From the NCBI RefSeq assembly GCF_000234665.1, contig NC_018335.1:930001-994000 (forward strand): a stretch of 64,000 bases of DNA. The letters are read 5' to 3'. The stretch is from Leishmania mexicana MHOM/GT/2001/U1103. Lineage: Eukaryota; Euglenozoa; Kinetoplastea; Trypanosomatida; Trypanosomatidae. A model generated the notes under the pieces. The model did not search any database. It was not told where the DNA came from and worked only from the letters and a program-made list of their open reading frames with translations. Shown piece after piece: positions 10,401 through 20,018 of the stretch (position 1 is its first letter; the number at the start of each line of letters is the position of its first letter). The position numbers and the translations under genes were made by a program.

Positions 10401-13400
10401 AGCGCTCGTCTTCGATGTGCTCGCTGACGCATCACCACAGCAGCGATCCCCTTCCCTACCTACCAAGGCGTCTGCCGACACCGGCATGCAGCTCCGCCGT
10501 TCCGAGTCGAGCGATTCGAGTTTGAGCATCACCTCGTCGCCGCCCAGACTCGGCTCGTGGAGGAAATCCTTCTCTCCATCGTTTTTCTCGTGGTGGACCG
10601 GAAAAGGCGCTGACGCAGCTGTCGTCGTTGCACCAGAATCGGACGTAACCACATACACGCGCTTGGCGGTTGGGGCAGCAGCCCCAGCACTGTTGCCGGC
10701 ATCATGGAAACCCTTGCTGTAAAAACGGTCAGGGCTCGTGGGGCCGGAAGCCTCCCCGTCGTCGCTCTCGTAGGGTATCACTGACCTTCTCCGCTTCATA
10801 ACCGCCTCTACCGCCACGTGTCCGCCGTACCCGACGCCCAGGCTGCCCATGCCTGCGTGCTGACCCGCAGAGGCATCGTCCCTAGCAGGGCTGCTTGGCC
10901 ACTCACGCTCTGCCGCTGCCAGATCTACACAGACGTCCGCGCCATCATGACGCGCACTCGCATTAATGTCCTCGTTGCTTGTCACCGCTGCCTCTGCGTG
11001 TAAGCCACCGCTTTCTACACAAGCTGTGCGCCTCACAGCCGCGCAAGAGGATGATGATGCAGACAAGGACGGCTGAGTTGCCGACTTACTACCCGGCGCC
11101 CTGCCTACAGTAGTACCCGACACGAGAGCGCCGTAGACACCCGCGCTGCACGGCTGCGAAGCTTGGAGCTCCGCCCGCCGCACCGTTAGTGCACCCACCG
11201 ATTTCGATGAGAGCGAGAGCGACTGCGCGTCACGCGACGTGCCGTCGCCGTCCAGTATCGTTGCCTTCTCCACGTCAGCGGCGCGGCTGGGCGACTCCGA
11301 CTTCACAGTCGACGCCTCTGCCGGGCACGACCTTTGAGGCGATTCTATGGTATTTCTGCCCCTATCTGCGTGCTTGCCGCGGTCCCTCTCCCCCTCTGTG
11401 CCCGACAAGGTCCGGTGGTGGCAGCGAGGACGCAGAAAGGCCTGCAACACGGTCACGCACCACGTCAAGTCACCGGGAATTCGAGGGGACGGCGTGAGGT
11501 CGGGAAGCTGGCGCGCGGCTGGCGGAGCCCATGCGGCGAGGTCCGTAGCGCCATCACCGACACTGTCTTTCTTCGGTGTCGCAGCAGATTCGCGCCTCTG
11601 CCCTGGTGGGTCGGCGGCAACCTCCTTCACGCGCTCGACGGTAAGCGCATCAGGAACGGCGAGCTCACTGTGATGACGATGTGGTAGCGACTTTGGTGTC
11701 TCTGGCACAGCCTCGAAAATCAGGCCGCGCACCACACAAGACTCTGCCGATGTGCTACTCACCGGGGCAGGTTCGCGAGGCGGTGAAGGATGATGCTGAG
11801 AGGCAAAACGCGTGTGCGCATCGTAGGGGGTAGAGGATGCCCGAGGAGTCAGATGTGCAGTCGTGAACACCTCTAGCTCTCCTGCGTTGCTTCGCAATAG
11901 GGAGGCAGAGCTGCGACGCAGTAATGGGCCAGGCGCGGCTGGCCCAGCGCGCCCAGCCGGTGTGCGGTATTCAGTGCGTCGGCCTGGCGGCGGGATCGGC
12001 ACGCGCATTGATGGATCCCAAGATGCTCTCTTGCCGCCGTGCTGCTGCTGCTGCTGCTGCTGTCTCGGCTCCTGCGGTGGATGTGACAGGGGTGTGTGGT
12101 CCTGCTCAGCAGAAGCGATGGCGTGGTCAGTGGCGCTGTGTCGATGTCGAAGTGATGATGCAGACGGTCGGCGGGGGGCATACAAGGAGTGCAGCACGGC
12201 GTTTGCACTGCTGGGGCGGCGACGCAGCTGCGCACTCATCGAATTTCGCTGCACAACAGCGTTGGCGGAGGGCCAGAGAAATGGCGCCTCGTTCGGGGTA
12301 GGAAAGCTCTCACGATAAAACGCGCGAGAAGGGCCGCTCGGGCGCCTACCGACCACCTCCACATTGCGCGGCAACACTGATGTCACTACAGTACTCTGCA
12401 GCGGGGATGTGAAGTCTTTGGCAATGGGCACGGCTCCAGACAACGCCGCTGGAGACAGCTGAGGACGCTGGTGCGCACGCGCGCGGAGCTTGCTCGGGGC
12501 GCGGGTATTGTGCGAAGGGTACGACACTGCTGGCACAGCCCCGCTGCTGGCGGCCGAGGAGGTGCGTAGCGGGTGGTTGTAGAGCTCCTCCTCGATCTCC
12601 TCTCGCCGCCAGCGTGTCTTCATGGTCGCCATGTACTGCTTCAACAGCTGTGCACGCTGCTGCTCCTCCGTGGCGAGATGAGGAATGGCGAGGAGCCAGC
12701 GATGCGCCTGCTGGTAGTGCTGGTAAGCTTCCTTGTAGAGGCCCATCCCACCCAGCCACCCCGCATGTGACTGCTTCACGTATGACAAGAAGCACACGCT
12801 CTCCCGCCACTGTAGCCACATGCGCATGAGCGCCTTTTCCTCCTCTCCATCGATGGTGGCCGCCGCATCGCTGTACCGGTGGCCGCCTGTTGATGCGTTT
12901 ACAGCCGCGGTGTCCCCGTCGTGGTTGTCCTCCCCACCCCTGCTCGCAGCACACGCGCCATCTGGAAAGTCCCTTGCTTGGAACGCGCGTCCCTGTGTCA
13001 GCCGCCGCCGCATCCGCGTTGTTTTATCCTTCGCCTGGAACACTTGCCGCTCCACCGCCTCCTCCGCCAGCTCGGCGTATCGCAGCGCTTCGGTCAGCTG
13101 TCCAAGGCCGTCCTGTGCCTGCGCCATGTTAAAATATGTGATGCCGATTCCAGGTGCCTGAAGCTCTTCCTCCAGGGCCGCCGACCGGGCGAAGAGTGCG
13201 CTTGCCAGCTTGTACTCCCCCAGCTTGAAGTGATAGACGCCGAGGTTGTGCGCCACAGCGGCCACGGCCTTGAGCCGCCGCGGTTCCTGCGACGGGGAGA
13301 AAAAGGGGACGCTGATGCTGCACACGCTGTCACTGCTGATGTGGTTGATACTGGCACCGCTGTCGCTGGACGTGAGCATTGCTGGGCACTTACGGTCGTG

Positions 13401-15053
13401 ACTCCTGGCCTGTGCCGACGCGGCGGCCGGCCGCTGCAGCGAGGTTGTGTCACGGCCATCGCGAAGGCCATTACATCCTCCCGCCGCGTCGCTGGTCGAG
13501 GGGGCCTCAAGCTCTAGAGGATCTGGCAGATAGCGGAATACTCGACCGGTATCCTTGCGCAGCAGCCTGTCCGCCCGCTGCAGGAGCTGCAGGGCAGCCG
13601 AATACTGCCCGTGATTCATCCACTCCAGCGCGTGGCGGTTGGCAAGCTCGACAAAGTGCAGAGCTGTAGAGACCGTCACGTCCTCGACCTCCTCGAGTTG
13701 CCCAACCAGAAGCTCGCGATAGTCTTCTGTGTCTGCGCCGCTGCTCGCCAGGGTGGTGCTCGTGCCAGCTGTCGACCTCGCGGCTAGATGCGCGTCTAGA
13801 ACCATGATCCGCCGCATTAGCGTGAAAACAAGCTCCAGCTGCCCATCCAGCTGTTGCTCGAGCTCGCTTGCCTGGGCGTCGAAGGCATGCTGAGCACGTG
13901 CCTGACGCACATCCTGGCTCACGCGACTGCTGTGGCCAGTGCTGGCTACATGAGAGACACCTTCAGAGGCGCGCGTGAGGGACGGATGCGGCAGCTGCTG
14001 GTGCGCTGGCATGCTGCGTACAAACGACTCACTCGCCCTGTCAAGCGTAGAGGCGGCATCTGGCTCCAGCGGCGGTGTCGAGAAGGATGGCATCCGACGC
14101 CCGGGCTGCGAAGACGGTACCTCTGACGACGGTCGCTCAAGGCTCTGCGACGTGCGTGACTGAAGATGCGCTGTGCGCGCCAGCGGCTGACCCGGGTAAA
14201 ACGCGGTATGCTGCACCCTAGCGCCGGAGCCCGAGCCGCGCAGCGAGGACGACGGAGGCGGGGCACTACCTCGGTCTCCGATACTGTCGCTCTCGGAAAC
14301 AGTACCGTCGTACTGTGCAGGGCCGCTGCACGCGCCAGCTAAAGCTTGTTGCCGCAACAGGTCATTCAGATGCGAGCGTAGCTCGGCAACATCGTTGTGG
14401 CGCGTCGGCACGACGGTCGTCGAGGGGGAAGTCGACGAAGGCGGCAGCCGCCAAGTCTCTTTCGTGCCGCCGCTGTCGACAGCGGGCCGAAACCCGCCTA
14501 CGCTCTCGCTGGGGTGACGAGGACGCTCTTCCCCCACCGCCACGGCGTGGTGATGCACAGGTGTGTCCCCTGCATTGATGGATGAGATAGGGCTACCTTG
14601 AATCCAGCAGGTGTAGGCCCTGTCGTGCTTATTGAAAGGTAAAGCCACGTCGCTGTTGCTGACAGGAGTGGTGGCCGGGCCGGCCACGACATCGTCCGTG
14701 TTCCCGTACGCTCTAAAGTTTTGCACGGCAAGACTGTTCCGGTCGGCGCTTGAGCTGTTTGGTCGTCGCTGGGCGCCTTGCGCCGGGAGCGGCGGGCGAG
14801 CAGCACCGGTGTAGGAAGCGCCAGTCGTGGCGTGGGTGTCTGCCGTGCGGTTCACCGGCTCTGCAGCGGGCCGCAGGGGAGTGCTGCTGCTTTTGGTAGG
14901 CACATGGCATTCAAACTCATACATACGGTCCATCACAGAGACATAAGAGGAGGCCGTTCCACAGGACGGTGAGAAGGCGTAGCAGCCATCTGCAACATCC
15001 TTCGGTGGGGCGTTTGGCGTTCCATCGAGTGGATAAGACGAACTATACTGCAT
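7473..15053 (-). CDS. Giant TPR and IQ-motif protein, unknown function
   Basis: A 2526-aa protein, mostly Ser/Ala/Thr/Pro-rich and probably disordered. Two ordered parts stand out. Residues about 440-830 are helical and contain TPR-like units, including AHNLGVYHFKLGEYKLASAL followed by a second helix pair around ITYFNMAQAQDGLGQLTEAL and by YKEAYQHYQQAHRWL. The last ~30 residues carry an IQ-type calmodulin-binding helix (AAGVIQQAWRECVAARMRRR). A glutamine run (QQQQQQQ) near residue 995 is encoded by a CAG/CTG repeat at about 12037-12061. The architecture suggests a scaffold that binds calmodulin or a related light chain; many such proteins in trypanosomatids are cytoskeletal, but that is inference. 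The start is the ATG at 15053; the open frame begins eight codons earlier at GTG. No orthologous named protein is recognised. Confidence 0.8.
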   Translation of the reverse strand: MQYSSSYPLDGTPNAPPKDVADGCYAFSPSCGTASSYVSVMDRMYEFECHVPTKSSSTPLRPAAEPVNRTADTHATTGASYTGAARPPLPAQGAQRRPNSSSADRNSLAVQNFRAYGNTDDVVAGPATTPVSNSDVALPFNKHDRAYTCWIQGSPISSINAGDTPVHHHAVAVGEERPRHPSESVGGFRPAVDSGGTKETWRLPPSSTSPSTTVVPTRHNDVAELRSHLNDLLRQQALAGACSGPAQYDGTVSESDSIGDRGSAPPPSSSLRGSGSGARVQHTAFYPGQPLARTAHLQSRTSQSLERPSSEVPSSQPGRRMPSFSTPPLEPDAASTLDRASESFVRSMPAHQQLPHPSLTRASEGVSHVASTGHSSRVSQDVRQARAQHAFDAQASELEQQLDGQLELVFTLMRRIMVLDAHLAARSTAGTSTTLASSGADTEDYRELLVGQLEEVEDVTVSTALHFVELANRHALEWMNHGQYSAALQLLQRADRLLRKDTGRVFRYLPDPLELEAPSTSDAAGGCNGLRDGRDTTSLQRPAAASAQARSHDRKCPAMLTSSDSGASINHISSDSVCSISVPFFSPSQEPRRLKAVAAVAHNLGVYHFKLGEYKLASALFARSAALEEELQAPGIGITYFNMAQAQDGLGQLTEALRYAELAEEAVERQVFQAKDKTTRMRRRLTQGRAFQARDFPDGACAASRGGEDNHDGDTAAVNASTGGHRYSDAAATIDGEEEKALMRMWLQWRESVCFLSYVKQSHAGWLGGMGLYKEAYQHYQQAHRWLLAIPHLATEEQQRAQLLKQYMATMKTRWRREEIEEELYNHPLRTSSAASSGAVPAVSYPSHNTRAPSKLRARAHQRPQLSPAALSGAVPIAKDFTSPLQSTVVTSVLPRNVEVVGRRPSGPSRAFYRESFPTPNEAPFLWPSANAVVQRNSMSAQLRRRPSSANAVLHSLYAPRRPSASSLRHRHSATDHAIASAEQDHTPLSHPPQEPRQQQQQQQHGGKRASWDPSMRVPIPPPGRRTEYRTPAGRAGPAAPGPLLRRSSASLLRSNAGELEVFTTAHLTPRASSTPYDAHTRFASQHHPSPPREPAPVSSTSAESCVVRGLIFEAVPETPKSLPHRHHSELAVPDALTVERVKEVAADPPGQRRESAATPKKDSVGDGATDLAAWAPPAARQLPDLTPSPRIPGDLTWCVTVLQAFLRPRCHHRTLSGTEGERDRGKHADRGRNTIESPQRSCPAEASTVKSESPSRAADVEKATILDGDGTSRDAQSLSLSSKSVGALTVRRAELQASQPCSAGVYGALVSGTTVGRAPGSKSATQPSLSASSSSCAAVRRTACVESGGLHAEAAVTSNEDINASARHDGADVCVDLAAAEREWPSSPARDDASAGQHAGMGSLGVGYGGHVAVEAVMKRRRSVIPYESDDGEASGPTSPDRFYSKGFHDAGNSAGAAAPTAKRVYVVTSDSGATTTAASAPFPVHHEKNDGEKDFLHEPSLGGDEVMLKLESLDSERRSCMPVSADALVGREGDRCCGDASASTSKTSAHDISGKGESDAVATVAEEREDAPGNAPVLETCASVSKEAKANSLSALQRLNTGDQKITVEASPAMHAHEKDQHLVCEAEGRGTAAQRTASPFRASVDGVLRAEQAELACAAVAVAGSLSAHQLAILNKVASSVATVAEAFASAADDYGDVPKPSFLSPTSSAACRGTRAPFQSSRDPGVREGELKAVSASAALSHSSHSPVSQAPQETSRNVDQVDGSCSAGLGAAGEEEASNVCTAAHAILSDRSREDDLGDRTAVQKTALSDSPTPPFTSSVCAENVCPSSLEDTALPGGSSMRASISATAVRFTACGHEAPKRMSSSASVCPVDLEVEGDNGPASEALRQETEEAGGSALHKGSSAAPGASAASAGRAASSSREAVSWTEVKGATNALAVTVATPSAETEEQLTTPADKDGHPHEQSRAATLFSSPSRMRESCRGDSSMTTSAARPPHNEVADLPLSEDPASGKVTAEEQSAEVSAAIKEGRSPEEVVMAPPPRRSRVFVFAPHKLAASASMELRNVDFSFRSGDAGEQLRSPTRMPKQPAATLDTETVEDGAAKPVLLRLAGGSRTSGSSNDSLCFNEGYCCPAPMMAYATTEDETLGRRTTSISSTTTRITQLRGSSSRSIHDGNDLRPGDGESPGNNERRLLVKPEAVELVKTTAPVSATAPSPAIMQDGLPMPSASVDVAVPSEAPVMVKEDIAQVEEKDVKQLQRARQDLFSTHEIDIMKNMDTSPPCTTSAPNTPELLDSSKLTCSSPVFAPIAASAAVAPVEAPRGPGSAVELEMKLSTAVPPSISLRPESPVPLPKPGERSAGLLSPRNCPLDREGDLLGRVHGGDADEATPPGMGDVLATTEGETALEVGANHPVNGVKDGVAGAHEKARLKSEGAHGAAVASCEVSAGHLLPPHLPAPVHKPRPQQQRLGTNGSTWSDAETDEAQRRYIRDQIVQEEAAGVIQQAWRECVAARMRRRLHLLW

Positions 15054-16389
15054 CCCGGCCTTGGAGACACCGCCCACCGTGCCTTTGCACGCTCCCTACA
15101 CGCAAAGGCAGAGGTGCCGATGTTGGGCAAACAACCTTCGCAAGGGGTACGCAGACGAGAAAGGTGAGGAAAAGCGCTACGCATCACGACCACCACCGAG
15201 TGGTGGCAGAAAGCCCTCAATGCCCTGTCCCCTCTCTGCGCCCTGCCGTGCAGATGCGCGCAGGTGACGGCCTCCTCACTTCTACGCGCGCACTAGAAAC
15301 GTAAATACCTTGTCCGTCTCCCCCGCGCATAGGGCTCACACGCACGACTTCGCTCTCAACTATGTCTTTTCGTTGGTAGTGGCTGCTGTCGACGCCGTTC
15401 CACCTCCCCTCTCTCCTGCTTTCTGCGAAAAGGGAAGGGGAAGGGGAAGGAGTGGGGCGTTCAAGGACGAATGTAAACCGCCCAATTAAGCGGTGGCCGC
15501 CGTGGGGGCGTTCGCGTGGCCGGCGACGAGTGACGGAGGGGAGGAGAGAAGGGCAGGGATCAAGTGAAAGGCGCAACGAACAAAAAAAGAGGTCGAGAAA
15601 ATATATACGCACATACGCACATACAAACACACACACACGGCCGCGACCCCACGTGCGCGCCTACACACACGCGCGCACGCATGCACGCACGGCTGGCCGC
15701 TCACCGCTCGGCCTATCCAAGAAAAGGGGGTTTATCGCTTCGTTTTCGTTTTTTTGGGGGTTTCAACGTGTCCGTTTCTCTACGCCATACAGCAGAGGAG
15801 TCCAGACTCAGCTGGAGCCCCCGCGCGCCCCGTCACAGGTCCACCTCGCGCGGGGTGCAGCGGCGCTCTAGACACGCGTGTCACAGCAGTGCGCCGACCC
15901 AGTGCCATCGCCGCACGGCCCCTGCCTCAAACGCTACCCCACCCGACCCGCGCTCATCGCGCCGGTCGCCACGCCGTGCATCCCCCCTCGGTGTGGCGCA
16001 TGCGTCCCGCACACCAGCAGGCAGGGCGAGGGCCGGGGAGTCGGATACACGCTCGAGTCACGCTGACGCTCTGCCTAATCATATGGTTGGCACAAGCGTG
16101 CTCGCCGTCGCAGGGGGTGCTCCGACGCAGCGCCGTCCAGGACCTGGTCGCCGGCATCTCGGTAGCGACGCACCGCCCTGGCCTCCCCTCCCCCTTGCGC
16201 CGTGGGTGCCTGGCCCCAGCATCACCAGAAGTGGGGCTCGGCGTTTGGCAGGGATAAGTGGGGGGAGGGGGCGCTGGACTCTGCTGATGCCGTGAACTGA
16301 GGCGTTCCACCTCCGTCACTCAGGAAGGATAGAAAAACGGTAGAAAAATAAAGCATTGAAATGCCGATATCGTACACATAAGCATGCCA
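15054..16389. other. Spacer containing SIDER copy B
   Basis: This spacer lies between the stop of the 1016-aa protein and the start of the TPR/IQ gene. SIDER copy B occupies 15779-16325. The remainder holds purine tracts at about 15429-15462 and 15533-15570 (pyrimidine tracts on the coding strand, likely splice signals for the TPR/IQ gene) and a CA-rich patch at about 15600-15680. Confidence 0.7.
15779..16325 (+). mobile_element. SIDER-like degenerate retroposon, copy B
   Basis: About 547 bp, inverted relative to copy A and nearly identical to it, and about 70% similar by eye to copy C. An A-rich stretch follows its right end (about 16326-16352), as expected for the 3' tail of a retroposon, which sets its orientation as plus. 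It is therefore antisense to the gene cluster and starts only ~65 nt beyond the stop codon of the 1016-aa protein, within that gene's 3' UTR. Short open frames inside it mirror those in copy A and are not genes. Confidence 0.75.
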
Positions 16390-19300
16390 TCAGGCGGTTG
16401 TGCGCATCAGCGCATTCATCGACACGCGATAGGCCATCGGCAGCGATCCCACGTCCGCTGGCGGGGTGGCAACTTCTGCGTCGCTCGCGCGAACACGTTG
16501 AGAGGAATACAGGAGCAACACGTGACGCAGCGTGGCATCCAGCTTGCCAAGGAGTTGCAGCTCCGCCGCAGTGAGCGACACATGTTCGCAGTGGAGAAGA
16601 AGCAGTCGCCATGGTAGAAGAGATCTACCAAGCTGCTCTGCCAGAGCACGGGCCAGTGCCTGGGCTGTTGGCGTAACGAACGCACGGATGAGCCCCGTGC
16701 CACGATCACTGCTGCCATCACGTGAGACGCCATCATCCGCGCCTGCTGTTATCAGCGCCCCCAAGTGAAGAGTAGCGTTGAGGACGCAAACGAGCTCCCG
16801 CTCCCACTGCCGCCTGCTCTCCGCGGCGGACACGATCATCTCTTGGGGGAGGCCCGGTCGGGAAGCTGGAAGCGCACCGGGAGGAGGGTCATCCTGAGCG
16901 GCTTCGGTCGCTTCCCCGCCTCCTCCTGAACCAGTGCTGTCGGTCCCTGGTGTGTACGCGGACCAAGAACACTCGGACACGATTGGCGCAACGCCGCCTG
17001 CAGAGGGCACCTTCTCCGACATGGGCCGTGTTGACGCGCCGCCACTGCTTTGCGGTACCCTCCGAACACGGCGATCGCTGCGCCACTGCAGCAGTACACG
17101 CAGCAGCAACCAGTTGAGCAGACGCACTCCCTCTGAGGTCACGGAGAGCCGCTGCCTCGGCGACGGCTCTGTCGAGGCATACTCGGCGAGTGCAGACGCG
17201 GAGAAAAGGACATCACCGGGAGAAGACGTGGGTGAGGGGAGGAAGAGGACTGAGAGCGGAATGTTCAGCAGCGCACGATAGAGCTGGCCCGCTGTGTGCA
17301 CTGGGGTTTGCAGTGTGTTCAGCGCACTGTCGCCACCGCAGATGCGCGTGCTGCTGCCTGTCAGTCCAACGTGAGCCGTGCCGCGTGACGAGGGCGCAGA
17401 TGGCGGTACCTCGAAAGCATCCAGCCAACGACGCAGGAACGAGGCGAGGTGAAAATATGCGGACGACTCCGCGTGCGCGCTAGCCGGTCCCGGAAGAGCC
17501 GGGCCGAGCTCTAGCATGGCGCCGTCACGCTCGACACGCGCCAGGAGCGCGCACAACTCCGGCAACGTTGCGTTCGTGTCTGCGGCTGCAGCAGAGATGG
17601 TGCACGCCTGCGTCAGCACCGCCTCCGTGCCCTTCGCACTTGAGAGACGCGCCCTTCTGTGTGGAAGGAAGAGAAGATGCAGCGCCGCCCACGCCGTCAC
17701 GTCCAGCCGCGCATCCTTCGAGAAGAGCGGCAAGAGGGCGGCGAACGCGTGGCGTGCTGAGGCCCAGGTCACCTCCGCGTCGTCTGGTGGAGGGGGCGAG
17801 CTGCGTGGTGCAGCGCACGTCGACGGCGTCTGCACCGTTGGTGTCTGTCTTTTCTGCAGCTGGGAACAGAGAAGAGAGAGCCACAGCAGTGGCAGAAGCT
17901 GCAGGCGGCGCTGCTGCAAGCGAGGCGGCACACGATGCGCAAGTGAGCCGGCGTCCGTGACGTTGCCGCAAGAGGCAGATGAGTTTGACGGCGCGCCAAA
18001 CAGCACGGAGTACGCCGCCGCTTCGGGGCCCATAAACCAGGCATCTCGCGCTGCCTCGGCGCGGTGGCCCGCCTTGAGTAGCACAAGCTCATGCCACAGC
18101 ACATGATCCACGCACCGGCGCGTCTGCTCGCAAAGCAGGGCAGCGTGTACCTGCAGCAGCCGCTCGTATGGACGCTGCGTCCTGCCAACATCTTGCAGCG
18201 GACTAGTGTGCTCCAGCAGCCCCCAGTGCTGTACCCCCGCTGCGAAGTGCACAATCGCCCAGTGAAGCGAGTGCAGATGCCGCGACCTCGGCGCTGCCTC
18301 CACAACGGCGGCAATGGCGCCATTCCGTCGAGGAGCCTGAGAGGAACTAGATGATGCGGAGAGGTTGCCTCGCTGCCGACGCGTCACAGCCGCAGCTGCA
18401 GCTGAATCCTGCGCAAGGAAGATGGAGGCAGAGAAGCACACATCCAACAGACGCTCTACGTGGGTGTCCGCGACGCCGAAAAGACCGCTCACGTGCAGCA
18501 GCACCGTGACACTGAAGAGCGACTGCGTCAGCGCCGCAGTGAGGTGGGCCGGAAGCGGATGTGGAGACAGGGACGATGGGGGAAACGGCGACGAAGAAGA
18601 CGAGGCCGAGGGCTCTCCGGTGTTGCGGTCTGCACCGTGCTCGTAGCGGTTCGGCGGTGAGGAAGAGTGTGCTGATCGCCGCGAGCCGCCTCGCCCTACC
18701 AGCACACACGGCTCCGTCTCTGCGATCCGGCGGCGCAGCTCCTTGAACTCGATCAGGGCGTGATGAGCGTGGTACTTCGCAAAGCTTGACACCTCCGCAA
18801 TGAGTTCCGGTCCGTGCGCATCCGTCTTCGAGGTAGAGCAGCCCCCTACATTGGCGCCCCCGTTGCCCAAGAGCTGCCCCACTGCCTCCGCAGAAGGCGA
18901 GAAGGGTATCTCTGCAAGCCACTCGTGCAAATTCGTCTGACCCTCGGTCTGGTCATGATAGCGCCGGCCCAGCTGCACGTAGCGCAAAGCGCGTCCCACA
19001 GGAAACGCGTATGGCCCCGTTGAAGCGGAGGCGTTGGTGTCCTGGGGCATGCAAGAGCGTCGGCGCTCATACGAAGCATGGTGATGGCGATGATGGTTAG
19101 CAGGAAAACTGCCGGAGCTGCTCCGAGATGGTGATGAAGCACCGGCAATTGTTGATGATGCTGTGTGCGATGTCTGCCGCTTGCAAAAGACGTCGAAAAC
19201 AGGCGAATAGGAAGGCGTGGCGGAGGAAAAGCCTCGCACTGCAGACGACAGACTCCCCCAACCAGGGATTCGGCAGCTTCGAGGAGGAGGCTCGAGAACA

Positions 19301-19440
19301 CGGCAGAAGGGCACGCCCGAGCTCGCCGTCCTTGCGCCAACGCAACACAGCGCCGATTGACGACCACAGCGAAGTGTCCAGGAAGAAGCGGCGGCCGCAA
19401 GGGGTGATGTGGCAACGCTTGCATGATAAGCCGTGTTCAT
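16390..19440 (-). CDS. Conserved-looking 1016-aa protein, possibly mitochondrial
   Basis: I do not recognise this protein. From the ATG at 19440 the first ~60 residues are rich in Ala, Ser, Arg and Cys with almost no acidic residues, which could be a mitochondrial targeting sequence. Residues ~60-140 are Ser-rich linker. The rest alternates predicted helices (for example LHSLHWAIVHFAAGVQHWGL, LLPLLWLSLLCSQLQ and LLNWLLLRVLLQW) with low-complexity insertions, which gives the look of a helical-repeat protein. The C-terminal ~90 residues (LGRSLLPWRLLLLHCEHVSL, then LRHVLLLYSSQRV) are well ordered. PPR-type or other organellar RNA-binding helical repeats are possible but unproven. It is followed closely by an antisense SIDER. 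The longer open frame upstream contains a His-Thr repeat and starts at a non-ATG codon, so it is excluded. Confidence 0.7.
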   Translation of the reverse strand: MNTAYHASVATSPLAAAASSWTLRCGRQSALCCVGARTASSGVPFCRVLEPPPRSCRIPGWGSLSSAVRGFSSATPSYSPVFDVFCKRQTSHTASSTIAGASSPSRSSSGSFPANHHRHHHASYERRRSCMPQDTNASASTGPYAFPVGRALRYVQLGRRYHDQTEGQTNLHEWLAEIPFSPSAEAVGQLLGNGGANVGGCSTSKTDAHGPELIAEVSSFAKYHAHHALIEFKELRRRIAETEPCVLVGRGGSRRSAHSSSPPNRYEHGADRNTGEPSASSSSSPFPPSSLSPHPLPAHLTAALTQSLFSVTVLLHVSGLFGVADTHVERLLDVCFSASIFLAQDSAAAAAVTRRQRGNLSASSSSSQAPRRNGAIAAVVEAAPRSRHLHSLHWAIVHFAAGVQHWGLLEHTSPLQDVGRTQRPYERLLQVHAALLCEQTRRCVDHVLWHELVLLKAGHRAEAARDAWFMGPEAAAYSVLFGAPSNSSASCGNVTDAGSLAHRVPPRLQQRRLQLLPLLWLSLLCSQLQKRQTPTVQTPSTCAAPRSSPPPPDDAEVTWASARHAFAALLPLFSKDARLDVTAWAALHLLFLPHRRARLSSAKGTEAVLTQACTISAAAADTNATLPELCALLARVERDGAMLELGPALPGPASAHAESSAYFHLASFLRRWLDAFEVPPSAPSSRGTAHVGLTGSSTRICGGDSALNTLQTPVHTAGQLYRALLNIPLSVLFLPSPTSSPGDVLFSASALAEYASTEPSPRQRLSVTSEGVRLLNWLLLRVLLQWRSDRRVRRVPQSSGGASTRPMSEKVPSAGGVAPIVSECSWSAYTPGTDSTGSGGGGEATEAAQDDPPPGALPASRPGLPQEMIVSAAESRRQWERELVCVLNATLHLGALITAGADDGVSRDGSSDRGTGLIRAFVTPTAQALARALAEQLGRSLLPWRLLLLHCEHVSLTAAELQLLGKLDATLRHVLLLYSSQRVRASDAEVATPPADVGSLPMAYRVSMNALMRTTA

Positions 19441-20018
19441 GTTTTTTTTCTTTGTGTGTGTGTGCGCGCGCGACTGTTTGAGCCTGCAGTGTCGCAGCGC
19501 CTGAGCGAGGGCAAGGGAGAGCAGAGGGATGAGAGAGACGAAAAAGGTACGAGTCACCTCGGCAAGAGAAATTCGGTCCGGCATGTTCGTCACCCCTTCG
19601 CCGCCGTGGCTTCCAGAAGGTCCCACCGCGCATGGATGGCGAAGAACACATGGGACGTGCAGGCAGTGGACTACCAGCATGTGAGCAGGAGCACAGTTGC
19701 CGGTGCGGATGTGTTGTGAGAAGAGTGTGTATGTGTGTGTGTGTGTGCGGAGGGGGGGGGGCAAGGCATCTCCCCTGCCTCCTCATCTGGACGCTTATCC
19801 TTTTGTCTTCGGCTCTTATCATGTCGCGCCTTGCGCGTGTTAATCGTTAACAAGGAGAGAGGGAGTCGAAAAAGACGCCACCGCCCTGCCATCATCGCTG
19901 TTCGTCCGCACTTCCGTGTGGATCGAAGGGGGAGGGAGGGGGGAGGCAAGGTAAAGGCGAAGCGCCGTGCACACGTGCGCACCTCCTTTGCGCTGAATGC
20001 GCTTGTTTAGTGGGTGTT
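19441..20018. other. Spacer upstream of the 1016-aa protein
   Basis: 578 bp with a TG patch at about 19728-19748, a G run at about 19752-19761, and a purine tract at 19503-19547. No coding sequence is supported. Confidence 0.7.
19503..19547 (-). promoter_or_regulatory. Polypyrimidine tract, likely trans-splice signal
   Basis: Purine-rich on the plus strand and so C/T-rich in the transcript, about 60-110 nt upstream of the ATG at 19440. The short distance makes it the best candidate splice signal for that gene and supports the choice of that start. Confidence 0.5.

Noticed and set aside
19441..19764. N-terminal extension of the 1016-aa protein
   Set aside because: Begins at a non-ATG codon, includes His-Thr repeats, and crosses a strong polypyrimidine tract that likely precedes the splice acceptor.
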